DNA from: Gammaproteobacteria bacterium
Lineage (GTDB): Bacteria; Pseudomonadota; Gammaproteobacteria; JADZEE01
Length of the DNA: 64,000 nucleotides
Direction: 5' to 3'
Assembly (NCBI GenBank): GCA_020850735.1
Contig: JADZEE010000136.1
Location: forward strand, 1-64,000
The translations under genes and the position numbers were made by a program. Of this stretch, positions 44,683 through 53,498 are shown one piece after another. Under the pieces are notes generated by a model, which had not been told where the DNA came from, made no database searches, and worked only from the letters and a program-made list of their open reading frames with translations. How positions within the stretch are numbered: the first letter of the stretch is position 1; every line of letters begins with the position of its first letter.

Positions 44683-46374
44683 TCAGAACGCCGCACGCCG
44701 GCAGCAGCCATAAACGTCACGCAGCGCGTCGCAGATCTCGCCCATCGTGGCATAGCTGCGCACCGCTTCCAGCACCGGCTCGATCATGTTGACGCCGTCG
44801 GCTGCAGCCGCGCGGATCAGGCGCAGTCCGCGCTCGACCGCGGCGTTGTCGCGCTCGCGCCGCAAGCGCGCGAGTTTGGCGATCTGGCGCTGCTCCTCGC
44901 GCGGGTCGTGCCGGGTGATCTCGATGCTGGCGCGCTCCTCGCTGCAAAAGCGGTTGACGCCGACCACGACGCGCTCGCCGGTTTCGACCAGACGCGCCTG
45001 CCGATAGGCCTCCTCGGCGATGGCGTGTTCCTGGAAGCCCTGGTCGATCGCGGCCACCGCGCCCCCGAGCTGATCGATCCGCGCGCACAGCGCCAGTGTG
45101 CGGCGCTCGATCTCGTCGGTCAGGGATTCCACGTACCACGAGCCGCCGAGCGGATCGACCGTGTTGGGGATGCCGCACTCGTTGTGGACGATCTGCAGGG
45201 TGCGCAGCGACAGCGTGGCCGATTCTTCCGTCGGGATGGACAGGGCCTCGTCCATGGTCGCGATGTAGGTGGTCTGCGCACCACCGAGTACCTGCGCCAG
45301 TGCCTGGATGGTGCCGCGAACGAGGTTGTTCCTCGGCTGCTGCGCGGTATACAGGCTCGCCTGCGAGCCGCAGGTGATGGTCGTGCCGAGCACCCTGGAG
45401 CGGGTTGCGCCGAAGCGCTCCCGGAGCATGCGCGCCCACATGCGCCGGTAGGCACGGAACTTCGCCACTTCCTCGAACAGGTCGAGTCCGGCGACGAACA
45501 GCGCCCGTGGCAGCGGCAGATCGTCGACGGCGAGGCCGCGGCCGACGAACTCCTCGATGTAGGCCGCCCCGTCCGCGAGTGTGAAGCCCAGCTCGTGCAC
45601 CGCGCTGCCGCCGGCCTCGCGCGTGTGGTAGCCGCAGTAGATGATCGGCAGCACGCCCGCGAGGGCGTTGCGAACCGCGTACTCCATGCAGTCCACGCTG
45701 AGCTTCAGGCCCGCCCGCGTCGGGAAGATCTGCGTGCCGCGGGCGAAGTACTCCTTGAGCACGTCGTTCTGGACCAGCAGCTTCAGGCTGGAGACCGGCA
45801 CGCCCTGGCGCTCGCCGGCGGCGATGAGCAGCGCCAGCATCACCACGCTGTTGGCATTGGTCTGCGCGCCGATGAAGACCTCCGCCATCGGAATGCCGTC
45901 GAAGATGGCCTCCATGTCCGCGAGCGAGCCGATCGCGCATCCGGCCTTGCTCACTTCCCCGCGCGCGAGCTCGTGATCGCTGTCGTAGCCGATCTGCGTG
46001 GGCAAGTCCGGGGCGATGATCAGTTCGCGTGCGCCCTGCGCGAGCAGGTACTTGTACCGGCGGTTGGTTTCCTCGGCCGTGCCGCAGCCCGAATAAGCGT
46101 AAATGCGCGGCATCGTCCCGCGGTACATGGTCGCGCTGACGCCACGCGTGTACGGATACTGTCCGGGGAAACCGACCTGCTCGATGTAGGGCTGCGCGCC
46201 GGCGGGCCGATCGAGCGGTGTGTAGAGCCCGCGCACCGGGATCCCCGAGTACGACTGGAACTCGGACCGCCACTCCCCGGTCGCTTCGATCTCCCCGCGC
46301 AGACAACCCGACTCCCAGGCCGCAGCCGCCGCGCGCAGGGTCGAGGAATCGTCGTCGCGCACGCGCGCCGTCAT
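44683..46374 (-). CDS. Adenosylcobalamin-dependent acyl-CoA mutase, large subunit
   Basis: A 563-residue TIM-barrel large subunit of a split methylmalonyl-CoA-mutase-family enzyme. 'YTRGVSATMYRG', 'DLPTQIGYDSDHELARGEVSKAGCAI' and the active-site His in 'CGYHTREAGG' (H250) are conserved. By motif alignment the specificity positions read Tyr (Y94) and Arg (R212), like Tyr89/Arg207 of methylmalonyl-CoA mutase and unlike the Phe/Gln of isobutyryl-CoA mutase. But the usual 'RQ' preceding that Tyr is 'YA' (RIYAYSG). This points to a carboxylated acyl-CoA, possibly methylmalonyl-CoA or a substituted succinyl-CoA, with an altered pocket. The B12-binding domain is encoded separately just downstream. 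MeaB, its likely chaperone, is at 61473-62477. Confidence 0.85.
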   Translation of the reverse strand: MTARVRDDDSSTLRAAAAAWESGCLRGEIEATGEWRSEFQSYSGIPVRGLYTPLDRPAGAQPYIEQVGFPGQYPYTRGVSATMYRGTMPRIYAYSGCGTAEETNRRYKYLLAQGARELIIAPDLPTQIGYDSDHELARGEVSKAGCAIGSLADMEAIFDGIPMAEVFIGAQTNANSVVMLALLIAAGERQGVPVSSLKLLVQNDVLKEYFARGTQIFPTRAGLKLSVDCMEYAVRNALAGVLPIIYCGYHTREAGGSAVHELGFTLADGAAYIEEFVGRGLAVDDLPLPRALFVAGLDLFEEVAKFRAYRRMWARMLRERFGATRSRVLGTTITCGSQASLYTAQQPRNNLVRGTIQALAQVLGGAQTTYIATMDEALSIPTEESATLSLRTLQIVHNECGIPNTVDPLGGSWYVESLTDEIERRTLALCARIDQLGGAVAAIDQGFQEHAIAEEAYRQARLVETGERVVVGVNRFCSEERASIEITRHDPREEQRQIAKLARLRRERDNAAVERGLRLIRAAAADGVNMIEPVLEAVRSYATMGEICDALRDVYGCCRRAAF

Positions 46375-46491
46375 GATCGCACCGGACGGGATTCGTCGCG
46401 CACCAGCGCCCGCTCCCGCGCGTCGCGGCCGGATCGCAGGCGGCCGCAGGCCGGTGCGATATCGCGCTGTGTGGTTGCCGGCATCCGTACG

Positions 46492-47466
46492 CTAGCCATC
46501 CAGCATGTTGCGCGCGAGCAGCGCGATATCGTCGGCCGCGGGAAAGAACGCGGCTTCCAGCTCGGGTGCGTACGGCGGCGGCACGTGCGGCGGCGCCAGT
46601 CGGCGCACGCGTGTCTTGAGCCGTCCGTCACCCAACTCGGCGATGCTCGCAGCGATCTCGGCGCCATAGCCGCCGATCTTCCAGTCCGCGTGCACGATCA
46701 GTGCCCGCCCCGTGCGAGCCACCGAATCGAGCACGGTGTCCAGATCCAGGGGCGCGAGGGTGCGCAGATCCACCACCTCGGCCTCGATGCCCTCGCCTGA
46801 GAGCACCTCGGCCGCGCCCAGCGCGCGCTGCACCATTTCGCCGGCGGCGATCACGCTGAGATCCCGTCCGCGCCGCTTGATGTCCGCGCGGCCGATCGGA
46901 ACGAGGTAGTCCTCGTCGGGGATCTCCTGCGGTTCGCCCAGATAAAGCCCCAGCGGCTCGATGATGACGACCGGATTGTCGTCGCGGATCGCCGCTTTCC
47001 ACAGGCCCTTGGCGTCGCGGGGGGTCGATGCCGTCACCACCTTGAGCCCCGGCACGTGCACCAGCCAGGACGTGAAGCCGCGCGGATGACTGAGATTGCC
47101 GCACACGCCCTGTTTGGCGGCGACGACGATCGGTACGCGCGCCTTGCCGGCCGTCTCGTAATACGCCGCCGCCATATCGGCGCACAGGGGCTGGGTGATG
47201 TAGGGGATGTATTCCGCGAAGCCGATGTCGAAGATCGGCCGCAGACCATGCATCGCCGCACCGGCGCAGATGCCGAAATAGCCGGTCTCGGTCATCGGCA
47301 TCTCGATCACGCGCGCGTCGCCGAACTCCTCCCACAGCCCCTTTGCGCCCCCGAGGATCCCGCCGTACCACGTCGCGCCGAAGCCGGTGAAAAAAACCGC
47401 TTCGTCGCGTCGCATCTCCTCGCGGATCGCCGCGACGGTCGCCTCGGACATGTTCAACTTCGCCAT
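46492..47466 (-). CDS. 2-Oxoacid dehydrogenase E1 beta subunit
   Basis: The 324-residue thiamine-diphosphate-dependent E1 beta subunit resembles acetoin/branched-chain/pyruvate dehydrogenases: 'RDEAVFFTGFGATWYGG' at the N terminus, 'VIEMPMTETGYFGICAGAAMHGLRPIFDIGFAEYI' around the cofactor interface, 'VPIGRADIKRRGRDLSVIAAGEMV' and 'EAEVVDLRTLAPLD' in the C-terminal domain. The ATG at 47466 has GGAGGG eight bases upstream; the ATG at 47472 overlaps the E1 alpha stop. No E2 or E3 gene follows. Confidence 0.83.
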   Translation of the reverse strand: MAKLNMSEATVAAIREEMRRDEAVFFTGFGATWYGGILGGAKGLWEEFGDARVIEMPMTETGYFGICAGAAMHGLRPIFDIGFAEYIPYITQPLCADMAAAYYETAGKARVPIVVAAKQGVCGNLSHPRGFTSWLVHVPGLKVVTASTPRDAKGLWKAAIRDDNPVVIIEPLGLYLGEPQEIPDEDYLVPIGRADIKRRGRDLSVIAAGEMVQRALGAAEVLSGEGIEAEVVDLRTLAPLDLDTVLDSVARTGRALIVHADWKIGGYGAEIAASIAELGDGRLKTRVRRLAPPHVPPPYAPELEAAFFPAADDIALLARNMLDG

Positions 47467-47468
47467 AC

Positions 47469-48458
47469 TCATGCCCTCCGCGCGCACGCCGGCGCAAAGA
47501 CGAGATCGGGATCGATCTCGTCCGGTCCCGGCAGCGCCGCACGTTCGGCTTCGGCGATCGCCGCCGCGACCTCCTGCCCGGCCCGCGTTCGCCGTTCCGA
47601 AACGGCCGCGGTGCTCAGCGCACCGTCGTCGAGCAACTGGTGCTCGAGCCGGTCGAGGGGGTCTTTGCGCCGCCAGGCTTCGATCTCCGCGGCCGGTTGC
47701 TCCTTCGGCACCAACTTGCCGTAGCCGCCGTGCGCGCGGTACGTCAGGGCGTCGATCAGGGTCGGTCCGCCGCCCGCGCGGGCACGGTCCACGGCCTCGC
47801 CCACGCGCGTGCGCACGGCGATGACGTCGTTACCGTCGATCTGCATGCCGGGCATGCCGTAGCCGACGGCGCGATCGGCGAAGGTCCGGCAAGCGGTCTG
47901 CTGGGCGAGCGAAGCGCAGATCGCGTACTGGTTGTTCTGGCACACGAACACGACCGGCAGCTTCTTCACGGCGGCGAAGTTCGCCGCCTCATGAAACTCG
48001 CCCCGGTGCGCGGTCCCGTCCCCGAACAGCACCACCGCGACATTGGCGCGACGCTGGTACTGCATCGCCCAGGCGGCGCCGGTGCCGTAGGACAGATGCG
48101 ATCCGAGGTTGCCCGAAAAGCAGCCGATCAGTCCGTGCTCGAACGAGCCCGCGACGTCGCCCCGCAGCCGGCCCCGGTTGTAGGACTCCACGGTGCCCAG
48201 GCAGGCGGCGACCAGCGTCTTCAGTGGCACGCCCCGCATCATGCCGGCGATCAGCGAGCCCCGGTAATGGGTGGCGACGACGTCGCCGGGCCGGAGCCGG
48301 CAGGTCGCACCGATGATCACGCCATCCTCGCCGACGGCCGTGAACCAGTGCTTCTTCCAGCGTTCAGACAATGCCTCCAGGGCGCGATCGAGCGCACGTC
48401 CGAGCGTCATCTGCCAGTGGAGATCGAGTAATTCCGTCGCGGAAGCTTCGGCCACCAT
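47469..48458 (-). CDS. 2-Oxoacid dehydrogenase E1 alpha subunit
   Basis: A 329-residue E1 alpha subunit. The thiamine-diphosphate motif is 'GDGTAHRGEFHEAANFAAVKKLPVVFVCQNN'; 'THYRGSLIAGMMRGVPL' and 'YRAHGGYGKL' are other family regions (the latter replacing the usual phosphorylation-loop YRxxGHS). It is the first gene of the long minus-strand operon and diverges from the LuxR regulator. A lux-box-like palindrome lies 90 bases upstream. It would oxidatively decarboxylate a 2-oxo acid; without adjacent E2/E3 it must borrow these or work non-oxidatively. Confidence 0.84.
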   Translation of the reverse strand: MVAEASATELLDLHWQMTLGRALDRALEALSERWKKHWFTAVGEDGVIIGATCRLRPGDVVATHYRGSLIAGMMRGVPLKTLVAACLGTVESYNRGRLRGDVAGSFEHGLIGCFSGNLGSHLSYGTGAAWAMQYQRRANVAVVLFGDGTAHRGEFHEAANFAAVKKLPVVFVCQNNQYAICASLAQQTACRTFADRAVGYGMPGMQIDGNDVIAVRTRVGEAVDRARAGGGPTLIDALTYRAHGGYGKLVPKEQPAAEIEAWRRKDPLDRLEHQLLDDGALSTAAVSERRTRAGQEVAAAIAEAERAALPGPDEIDPDLVFAPACARRA

Positions 48459-48547
48459 CGTGTGGTTCCTCTATATCCTTGCCGCCCCCGCGCCGCGGCG
48501 ATTTGCCGCCCGCAAACGCTTTCTAGACCAACCGCACGGGTCGATCT

Positions 48548-48565
48548 ACTGGCAGGACTGCCAGT
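48548..48565. promoter_or_regulatory. lux-box-like operator, LuxR/E1 divergent promoter
   Basis: Perfect 18-base palindrome ACTGGCAGGACTGCCAGT, fitting the general LuxR-type pattern CTG-N10-CAG. It lies 90 bases upstream of the E1 alpha start and 104 bases upstream of the luxR-type gene, in the 210-base divergent gap. Related palindromes precede the TonB receptor and the Rieske oxygenase. Confidence 0.6.
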
Positions 48566-48668
48566 GCCGCCCGCGCTTGCGATTCCATGCCGCTGCGGCC
48601 GGAGTGCGCATTGCGCGCCCGCGGAAGCGGGGTGATACTGCCAGCGTCAGGTGTAACCGGTAAGGCTC

Positions 48669-49460
48669 ATGGCGCTGCGCGAGGTACTGCGGCACTACGC
48701 GACGACGGTGTACGCGGCACCGAACCTGGACGCCGCCGTCGATGTCATGTCGGATACGGCGACTCAGCTCGGCTTCGTCGGTGCGGCCTGCGTGTTCTGG
48801 CCGTGCCACAAGCAGTCCGACAGCGAGCTGCCGCCCCCGGCGATCAGGCTGGCGGGTTCGAACCTCGGCGCCGGCGCGGCGAGCTGGAACGCCACCTACA
48901 TCAAGCGCGAGCTGTTCAAGTCCGATTTCGTCTACCGGGCGTGCCTGGGCACGGCCGTCCCGATCGTGTGGAGCTACGACTGCCGCCCGCAAATCGTGCT
49001 CGGAGTCGGCCAGTCCGCGACCATCCGCGAACTCGAGGGGATCGAACGGATGGTGAGAACCACCGGCCTGCGCGGCGGGGTATCGGTCCCGATCCGCGGC
49101 CCAGGCGGTTTCTTCGGCTACATCGTGTTCAGCTCGAGCGCCCATCTCGACGAGTTGCGGGCGCGTTATGAGGACTGCTGCGATCACCTGCTCGGCATCG
49201 CCTACCGTTTCTACGACGCAGCGGCCGACAAGCTGACGGTCCACGACGCACTGGGCCGGCGTCTCACCGCCCGTGAGCTCGAATGCCTGGCTTTGCTGGC
49301 GATCGGCAAGACCCTGGACGAGGCTGCCGAGATCCTGGGTCTGTCCTACAGCACGGTCCGCTTTCATCTGCAGAACGCCGAACGCAAGCTCGGCACCCCG
49401 AGCCGGGCGCACGCGATCGCCAAAGCCGCATTTCTCGGCCTGCTCGGCCGCATCGACTGA
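48669..49460 (+). CDS. LuxR-family regulator with autoinducer-binding-type domain
   Basis: The 263-residue protein has an N-terminal autoinducer-binding-like domain and a C-terminal GerE HTH ('RRLTARELECLALLAIGKTLDEAAEILGLSYSTVRFHLQNAERKLG'). In the ligand pocket the Trp, Tyr, Asp and second Trp typical of acyl-homoserine-lactone receptors can be matched ('SWNATYIKRELFKSDF', 'VPIVW'), but the Pro after Asp is Phe. No luxI synthase is nearby, so it is a LuxR solo that may respond to an external or non-AHL ligand. Its stop codon is the first base triplet of repeat copy B. Confidence 0.83.
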   Translation: MALREVLRHYATTVYAAPNLDAAVDVMSDTATQLGFVGAACVFWPCHKQSDSELPPPAIRLAGSNLGAGAASWNATYIKRELFKSDFVYRACLGTAVPIVWSYDCRPQIVLGVGQSATIRELEGIERMVRTTGLRGGVSVPIRGPGGFFGYIVFSSSAHLDELRARYEDCCDHLLGIAYRFYDAAADKLTVHDALGRRLTARELECLALLAIGKTLDEAAEILGLSYSTVRFHLQNAERKLGTPSRAHAIAKAAFLGLLGRID

Positions 49461-49644
49461 GAGTCATGTGAAACCATCACCGCGCCTGCTGCGACGGCCC
49501 CCGGACGCCCCTGGCGGCGTTGCGGGGACCCCCGAAATCGTTTCCGCAGGCCCGCTGTGCGCGCGATTTTGCGCCTCCCCGCGCCTGGCCGGGAACGCCC
49601 GGGAACCGTCTCGCTACGGCAGGCGAATGTTTCCCAGGCTCTGA
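49458..49644 (+). repeat. Interspersed inverted-end repeat, copy B (full length)
   Basis: About 187 bp, highly similar to copy A (4639-4824) along its full length, in the same orientation. The left end TGAGAGTCATGTGAAACC begins with the TGA stop of the LuxR gene; the right end reads CCCAGGCTCTGA. A spurious reading frame through the element gives the same peptide as in copy A. Confidence 0.85.
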
Positions 49645-49671
49645 TTACCGCCCCGGTCCTTTCCGGTGCCG

Positions 49672-49689
49672 CCTGACAGTACTGTCAGG
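49672..49689. promoter_or_regulatory. lux-box-like operator upstream of TonB receptor
   Basis: Perfect 18-base palindrome CCTGACAGTACTGTCAGG, 103 bases upstream of the TonB-receptor ATG and just after repeat copy B. It shares the CTGrCA-N4-TGyCAG core with 48548-48565. Confidence 0.6.
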
Positions 49690-49792
49690 TGCCGCGCCCG
49701 GGCCCCGCAGGCTAAATACCCCTCGAGCGGGCCGCGTCCGGGCGACGCGCGCACGCGACTGCCAGCCGGCATCACGAGGGGAGGACGCACTG

Positions 49793-52177
49793 ATGGCACC
49801 CATTGCAGAATTCGCGAAATCGCCAGGCGCGCGGCTGCCGGCCATACTCGCCGCTCTGGCGGTCGTGTCGCCCTTGTCCGCCGCCGCGCAGCGGCAGGCG
49901 GGCGAAGGCTTTGCGATCGAGGAGATCATCGTCACCGCGCAGCGTCGCGAGACGCGACTGCAGGACACGCCCATCGCGGTCACCGCCCTGAGCGGCGAGG
50001 ATCTGACGGAGCGGATGGCCGGAAACCTCGAGGACGTGGGCAACTTCGTCCCCAATCTGGATTTCAGCTCCGCCACGCAAAGCAGCCGCTCGAGTTTCGT
50101 CTCGGCCGTGTTCATCCGCGGCGTCGGCCAGACGGATTTCATCGTCACCACCGACCCCGGCGTCGGCATCTACGTCGATGGCATCTACTACGGTCGCACC
50201 ACCGGCGGCGTGGTCGACATGCTCGACATCGAGCGCGTCGAGGTGCTGCGCGGTCCGCAGGGCACGCTGTTCGGCAAGAACACCATCGGCGGGGCGCTCA
50301 ACGTGGTCTCGGCGAAACCCGACGACAGCCTGCACGGCCGGGCAGAGCTCACGTACGGCGAGTACGACCGCGTCCGTTTCCGCGGCGATCTCAACATTCC
50401 GATCGCCGACAAGCTGTACGGCCGCGTCGCGGTATCGACCAGGCACAGTGACGGCTATGGCAAACGGGTGGATTTCGCCACACGCGAAACCACCGACGCG
50501 CTCGGCGAGGACGACAGCGTTTCCGGAAGGGCGCGTTTTCGCTGGCTCGCGACCGACCGTCTGGAGGCCAATCTCGCCTTCGACTACACCCGCGTGCGCG
50601 AGCCGCAGGTGCCGGACGACATCAAGGACATCAACCCGGCCGCGCCGCTGCTCGGTTTGTGGAACGGGCTGGTAGGTGGCCCCGCCGGGACGCCGTACAC
50701 GCCCGCGTTTCTGACCGCCAGCGACTACAGCAACTTTGCCACGGGCCCGAGCACCGCCGACCTCGATCTGTTCGGCGTATCGCTGACGCTCGATTGGCAG
50801 CTCGGTCCGTTCAACGTCAAGTCGATCACGGCCTATCGCGACATGGAAGCGCTGTTCAGCAACGATGGCGACGGCAGCCCCCTGCGGATCCTCGGCAGCG
50901 ATCGAGTGGACCTCGACCAGGATCAGCTGAGCCAGGAGCTGCACGTTTTCGGTACGAGCTTCGACGATCGGCTGAACTGGCTCGCCGGTGTCTACTATTA
51001 CGAAGAATCGGCTTTCGAGATCACCAACGCCTACGTGCTGCCGGGGATCTTCCAGGCGCTGGAGGCGGCGCCGTTCCTGCTCGGCCCGTTCGGCCCCATC
51101 GGGCCGTGCCCGCCGGCCCCGGTCGTGGCGACGCTGCCCTCACCGGGACCGCTCGGCTGTGCGGGTAACCCGAACAACATCCCGCTCGATCTCGATTTTC
51201 ACGGCACCAATGACGTGGAGGTCACCAACTATTCGATATTCGGACACGGCAGCTTCGCCTTCACCGACCAGTGGAGCGTTACCGGCGGTATCCGCTACAC
51301 CTACGAGGAAAAGACGCACGATCTGTTCTATATGCGGGTCAACAGCGGTTTCATCATCGCACCGCCCGGCACCCGCCGCGAGGATTCCTGGGGAGCGGTG
51401 ACGCCCAAAGCGGGCCTGGAGTTCCGTCCGACCGAGGATCTGATGCTGTATTTCTCGGCCTCGCGAGGCTTTCGCAGCGGCGGCTTCAACGGCCGGCCGT
51501 TCTATCCGGAGGCGGTGGTGACCTTCGATCCGGAGTACCTGTGGTCCTATGAGGGCGGCATCAAATCGGAATGGTTCGAGCGACGCCTGATTGCGAATCT
51601 GGCGGTCTTCTACAACGACTACACGGACATCCAGCTCACCTCCAACCGCGCCACCGCCGACGGCAACGTCGCCATCTTCACCGAGAACGGCGGCGAGGCG
51701 GAGATGAAGGGCGTCGAGCTGGAACTGCACGCGCGACCCGTGGAGCGTCTGGATCTCGTGGCCGGTATCGGCTACATCGACGCGGAGCTCACTGCGGTCA
51801 ATCCCGGCGTGACCGCCACCCTCGACACGGTGCTTCCCAAGACGCCGAACTGGGATCTCAATTTCTCCGCCCAGTACCGCTGGCCGCTCGCCGCCTTCGG
51901 CAATCTGACCGGGCGCGTGGACTACGCCTACCGCAGCGAGTATTTCAACGACGTCGCCAATAACGCGGGTCTCGTGCAGGATGGCTTCGGCCTGGTCAAC
52001 GTCAGGCTGGCGTTCGAGGATCATTCCGAGACCTGGCAGATCGCCGTGTTCGGCACCAACCTCTCCGATGAGCGCTACATCACCGGAGGCGTCGGCGGCC
52101 TGGCCGCCATCGGTCTGGACGAGGTGCAATACGGCCGCCCGCGCGAATGGGGCGTGTCGCTGAGCTACCGCTTCTGA
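49793..52177 (+). CDS. TonB-dependent outer-membrane receptor
   Basis: The 794-residue protein has a signal peptide (cleavage near 'SAAAQ', residue ~32), a TonB box region 'EEIIVTAQRRETRLQDTPIAVTAL', a plug domain ('IYVDGIYYGRTTGGVVDMLDIERVEVLRGPQGTLFGKNTIGGALNVVS') and a 22-strand barrel ending in 'WGVSLSYRF' with the terminal aromatic residue for outer-membrane assembly. The ATG at 49793 follows GAGGGGAGG; the upstream extension is repeat-derived. It probably imports a hydrophobic aromatic or terpenoid-type compound that is then attacked by the Rieske oxygenase downstream (inference); siderophore transport is the alternative. Confidence 0.88.
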   Translation: MAPIAEFAKSPGARLPAILAALAVVSPLSAAAQRQAGEGFAIEEIIVTAQRRETRLQDTPIAVTALSGEDLTERMAGNLEDVGNFVPNLDFSSATQSSRSSFVSAVFIRGVGQTDFIVTTDPGVGIYVDGIYYGRTTGGVVDMLDIERVEVLRGPQGTLFGKNTIGGALNVVSAKPDDSLHGRAELTYGEYDRVRFRGDLNIPIADKLYGRVAVSTRHSDGYGKRVDFATRETTDALGEDDSVSGRARFRWLATDRLEANLAFDYTRVREPQVPDDIKDINPAAPLLGLWNGLVGGPAGTPYTPAFLTASDYSNFATGPSTADLDLFGVSLTLDWQLGPFNVKSITAYRDMEALFSNDGDGSPLRILGSDRVDLDQDQLSQELHVFGTSFDDRLNWLAGVYYYEESAFEITNAYVLPGIFQALEAAPFLLGPFGPIGPCPPAPVVATLPSPGPLGCAGNPNNIPLDLDFHGTNDVEVTNYSIFGHGSFAFTDQWSVTGGIRYTYEEKTHDLFYMRVNSGFIIAPPGTRREDSWGAVTPKAGLEFRPTEDLMLYFSASRGFRSGGFNGRPFYPEAVVTFDPEYLWSYEGGIKSEWFERRLIANLAVFYNDYTDIQLTSNRATADGNVAIFTENGGEAEMKGVELELHARPVERLDLVAGIGYIDAELTAVNPGVTATLDTVLPKTPNWDLNFSAQYRWPLAAFGNLTGRVDYAYRSEYFNDVANNAGLVQDGFGLVNVRLAFEDHSETWQIAVFGTNLSDERYITGGVGGLAAIGLDEVQYGRPREWGVSLSYRF

Positions 52178-52211
52178 CGCGAAGATTCGATCCGAAAGAG
52201 GAAACCCACCC

Positions 52212-53321
52212 ATGATCACAGCAGCCGCAAGTACGAAATCCGACGACGACACCCGCAGCCGCGCCGCGCGGCTCGTCGACGAGGCATTCGTGTTCAATAC
52301 CACCGAGGCGCCCGCGAGCTTCGTCGATGGCAAGCACATCATGAACTTTACCGGTCTCGCGCCACTGCATGCGAGCATGGTCGCCGACTGGCGCAGGCAG
52401 GGCCTCAATGCGGTGCTCGTCCCGCAGGGCATGCTCGATCCGGCCAACATGTGTCCGGTCGCCGATCCGATCAATCACGCAATGAAGGTATTCGGCCGCT
52501 GGAATACTTTCGTCGCCGAGCACGCCGGGGACATGCAGCTGCTCACCACGCCCGCCTCGTTCGAGCTCGCGCAGGCGAGCGGCCGCATCGGCCTGCTGGT
52601 CGGCACGCACAACGCAGGGGAGATCTTCCGCACCGTCGACGACGTGGACTTTTTCTACAACGAGGTCGGCCTGCGCCACGGGCTCCTGACCTGCTTCGGT
52701 CAGAACCGCCTCGGTACGTCCGCCGACGAGGGCGATGGCCGCGACGGCGGGCTCACCCGTTTCGGCCGCACGATCGTCGAGCGTATGAACGCCGTCGGCA
52801 TGGCGGTGGACGTGTCGCACTGCGGTCTGAAAACCCGGCGCGAAACCTTCGACGCGTCGTCCAAACCGGTGCTCATCACCCATGGCAACGTGGCCGCGAT
52901 CTGCCCTTCGTCGCGCAACAATTCGGACGAGATGCTGCAGGCGCTGGCGGCCGCCGGGGGTGTGGTCGGGATCATGTTCTGGCGGCCTATGGTGCGCCTG
53001 GAAGATCCCGTGACCGTCGAGCACGTGCTCGATCATTTCGACCACGTGTGCCAGCTCATCGGGCCCCGTCACGTGGGCCTCGGCTTGGAAACGCCGATGG
53101 TCGGTTTTGACGCCTGCGAGAATTCCTTCGGCCCGGCCCGGCAGGTGTCCTACCTCAAGGACGTACGCAGCATGGACATTCCCGAGCTGTGTGGTCACGA
53201 GCGCGTTCGCACCCTGGTCGCGGGACTGATCCGCCGTGGCTACCGCGACGAAGACATCATCGGCATCCTCGGCGGCAATTTCGTGCGCGTGTTCAAGGAG
53301 ATCTTTACCCCCGGCAAGTGA
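52212..53321 (+). CDS. M19 (renal dipeptidase-like) family protein, atypical metal site
   Basis: A 369-residue TIM-barrel protein of the peptidase M19 family. The second-half His motifs 'VDVSHCG' and 'LITHGN' are recognisable. But the N-terminal DGHxD metal motif is replaced by 'FVFNTTEAP', the Asp of the 'GSDFDG' motif by 'GLGLETPMVGF', and the bridging-Glu region reads 'LLVGTHNAGE'. It is therefore unlikely to be an ordinary zinc dipeptidase. It lies 34 bases after the TonB receptor. A paralogue at 55415-56479 shares the same replacements, indicating a distinct subfamily within this catabolic cluster. Confidence 0.75.
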   Translation: MITAAASTKSDDDTRSRAARLVDEAFVFNTTEAPASFVDGKHIMNFTGLAPLHASMVADWRRQGLNAVLVPQGMLDPANMCPVADPINHAMKVFGRWNTFVAEHAGDMQLLTTPASFELAQASGRIGLLVGTHNAGEIFRTVDDVDFFYNEVGLRHGLLTCFGQNRLGTSADEGDGRDGGLTRFGRTIVERMNAVGMAVDVSHCGLKTRRETFDASSKPVLITHGNVAAICPSSRNNSDEMLQALAAAGGVVGIMFWRPMVRLEDPVTVEHVLDHFDHVCQLIGPRHVGLGLETPMVGFDACENSFGPARQVSYLKDVRSMDIPELCGHERVRTLVAGLIRRGYRDEDIIGILGGNFVRVFKEIFTPGK

Positions 53322-53482
53322 CGATCACCGCCGGGTGCAGCGGGGTGCGCGCGCGATCCGCGGGCAATCGTCCGCGGGCGGGCACCTCGATTCCGTAGCG
53401 GCCGAAGCGCGGTTGCACGTCGTTGCCGTCCCGCGTCGAGTCCGCGCCGCCGCGGGTGCCGGCACGCCCGGAACGCCAGCCA

Positions 53483-53498
53483 CTGGCATTGTTGTCAG
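53483..53498. promoter_or_regulatory. Imperfect lux-box-like site upstream of Rieske oxygenase
   Basis: CTGGCATTGTTGTCAG keeps the CTGrCA-N4-TGyCAG pattern of the two perfect sites with one mismatch between arms. It lies 96 bases upstream of the oxygenase ATG, a similar distance to the other two, in the 273-base gap after the M19 gene. Confidence 0.4.

Noticed and set aside
43804..46800. Open frame of nearly 1000 codons on the plus strand
   Set aside because: Antisense to the mutase and neighbouring genes; composition typical of a GC-driven shadow frame.
48634..48653. Possible further lux box (ACTGCCAG...TCAGGT) just before luxR
   Set aside because: Only one half-site matches; spacing and symmetry differ from the other sites.
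49520..49792. N-terminal extension of the TonB receptor
   Set aside because: It reads through repeat copy B and lacks a signal peptide; the ATG at 49793 has a strong ribosome-binding site and a signal peptide.
52212..53321. Ordinary membrane dipeptidase annotation
   Set aside because: The fold fits but key zinc-binding motifs are absent, so peptidase activity should not be assumed.
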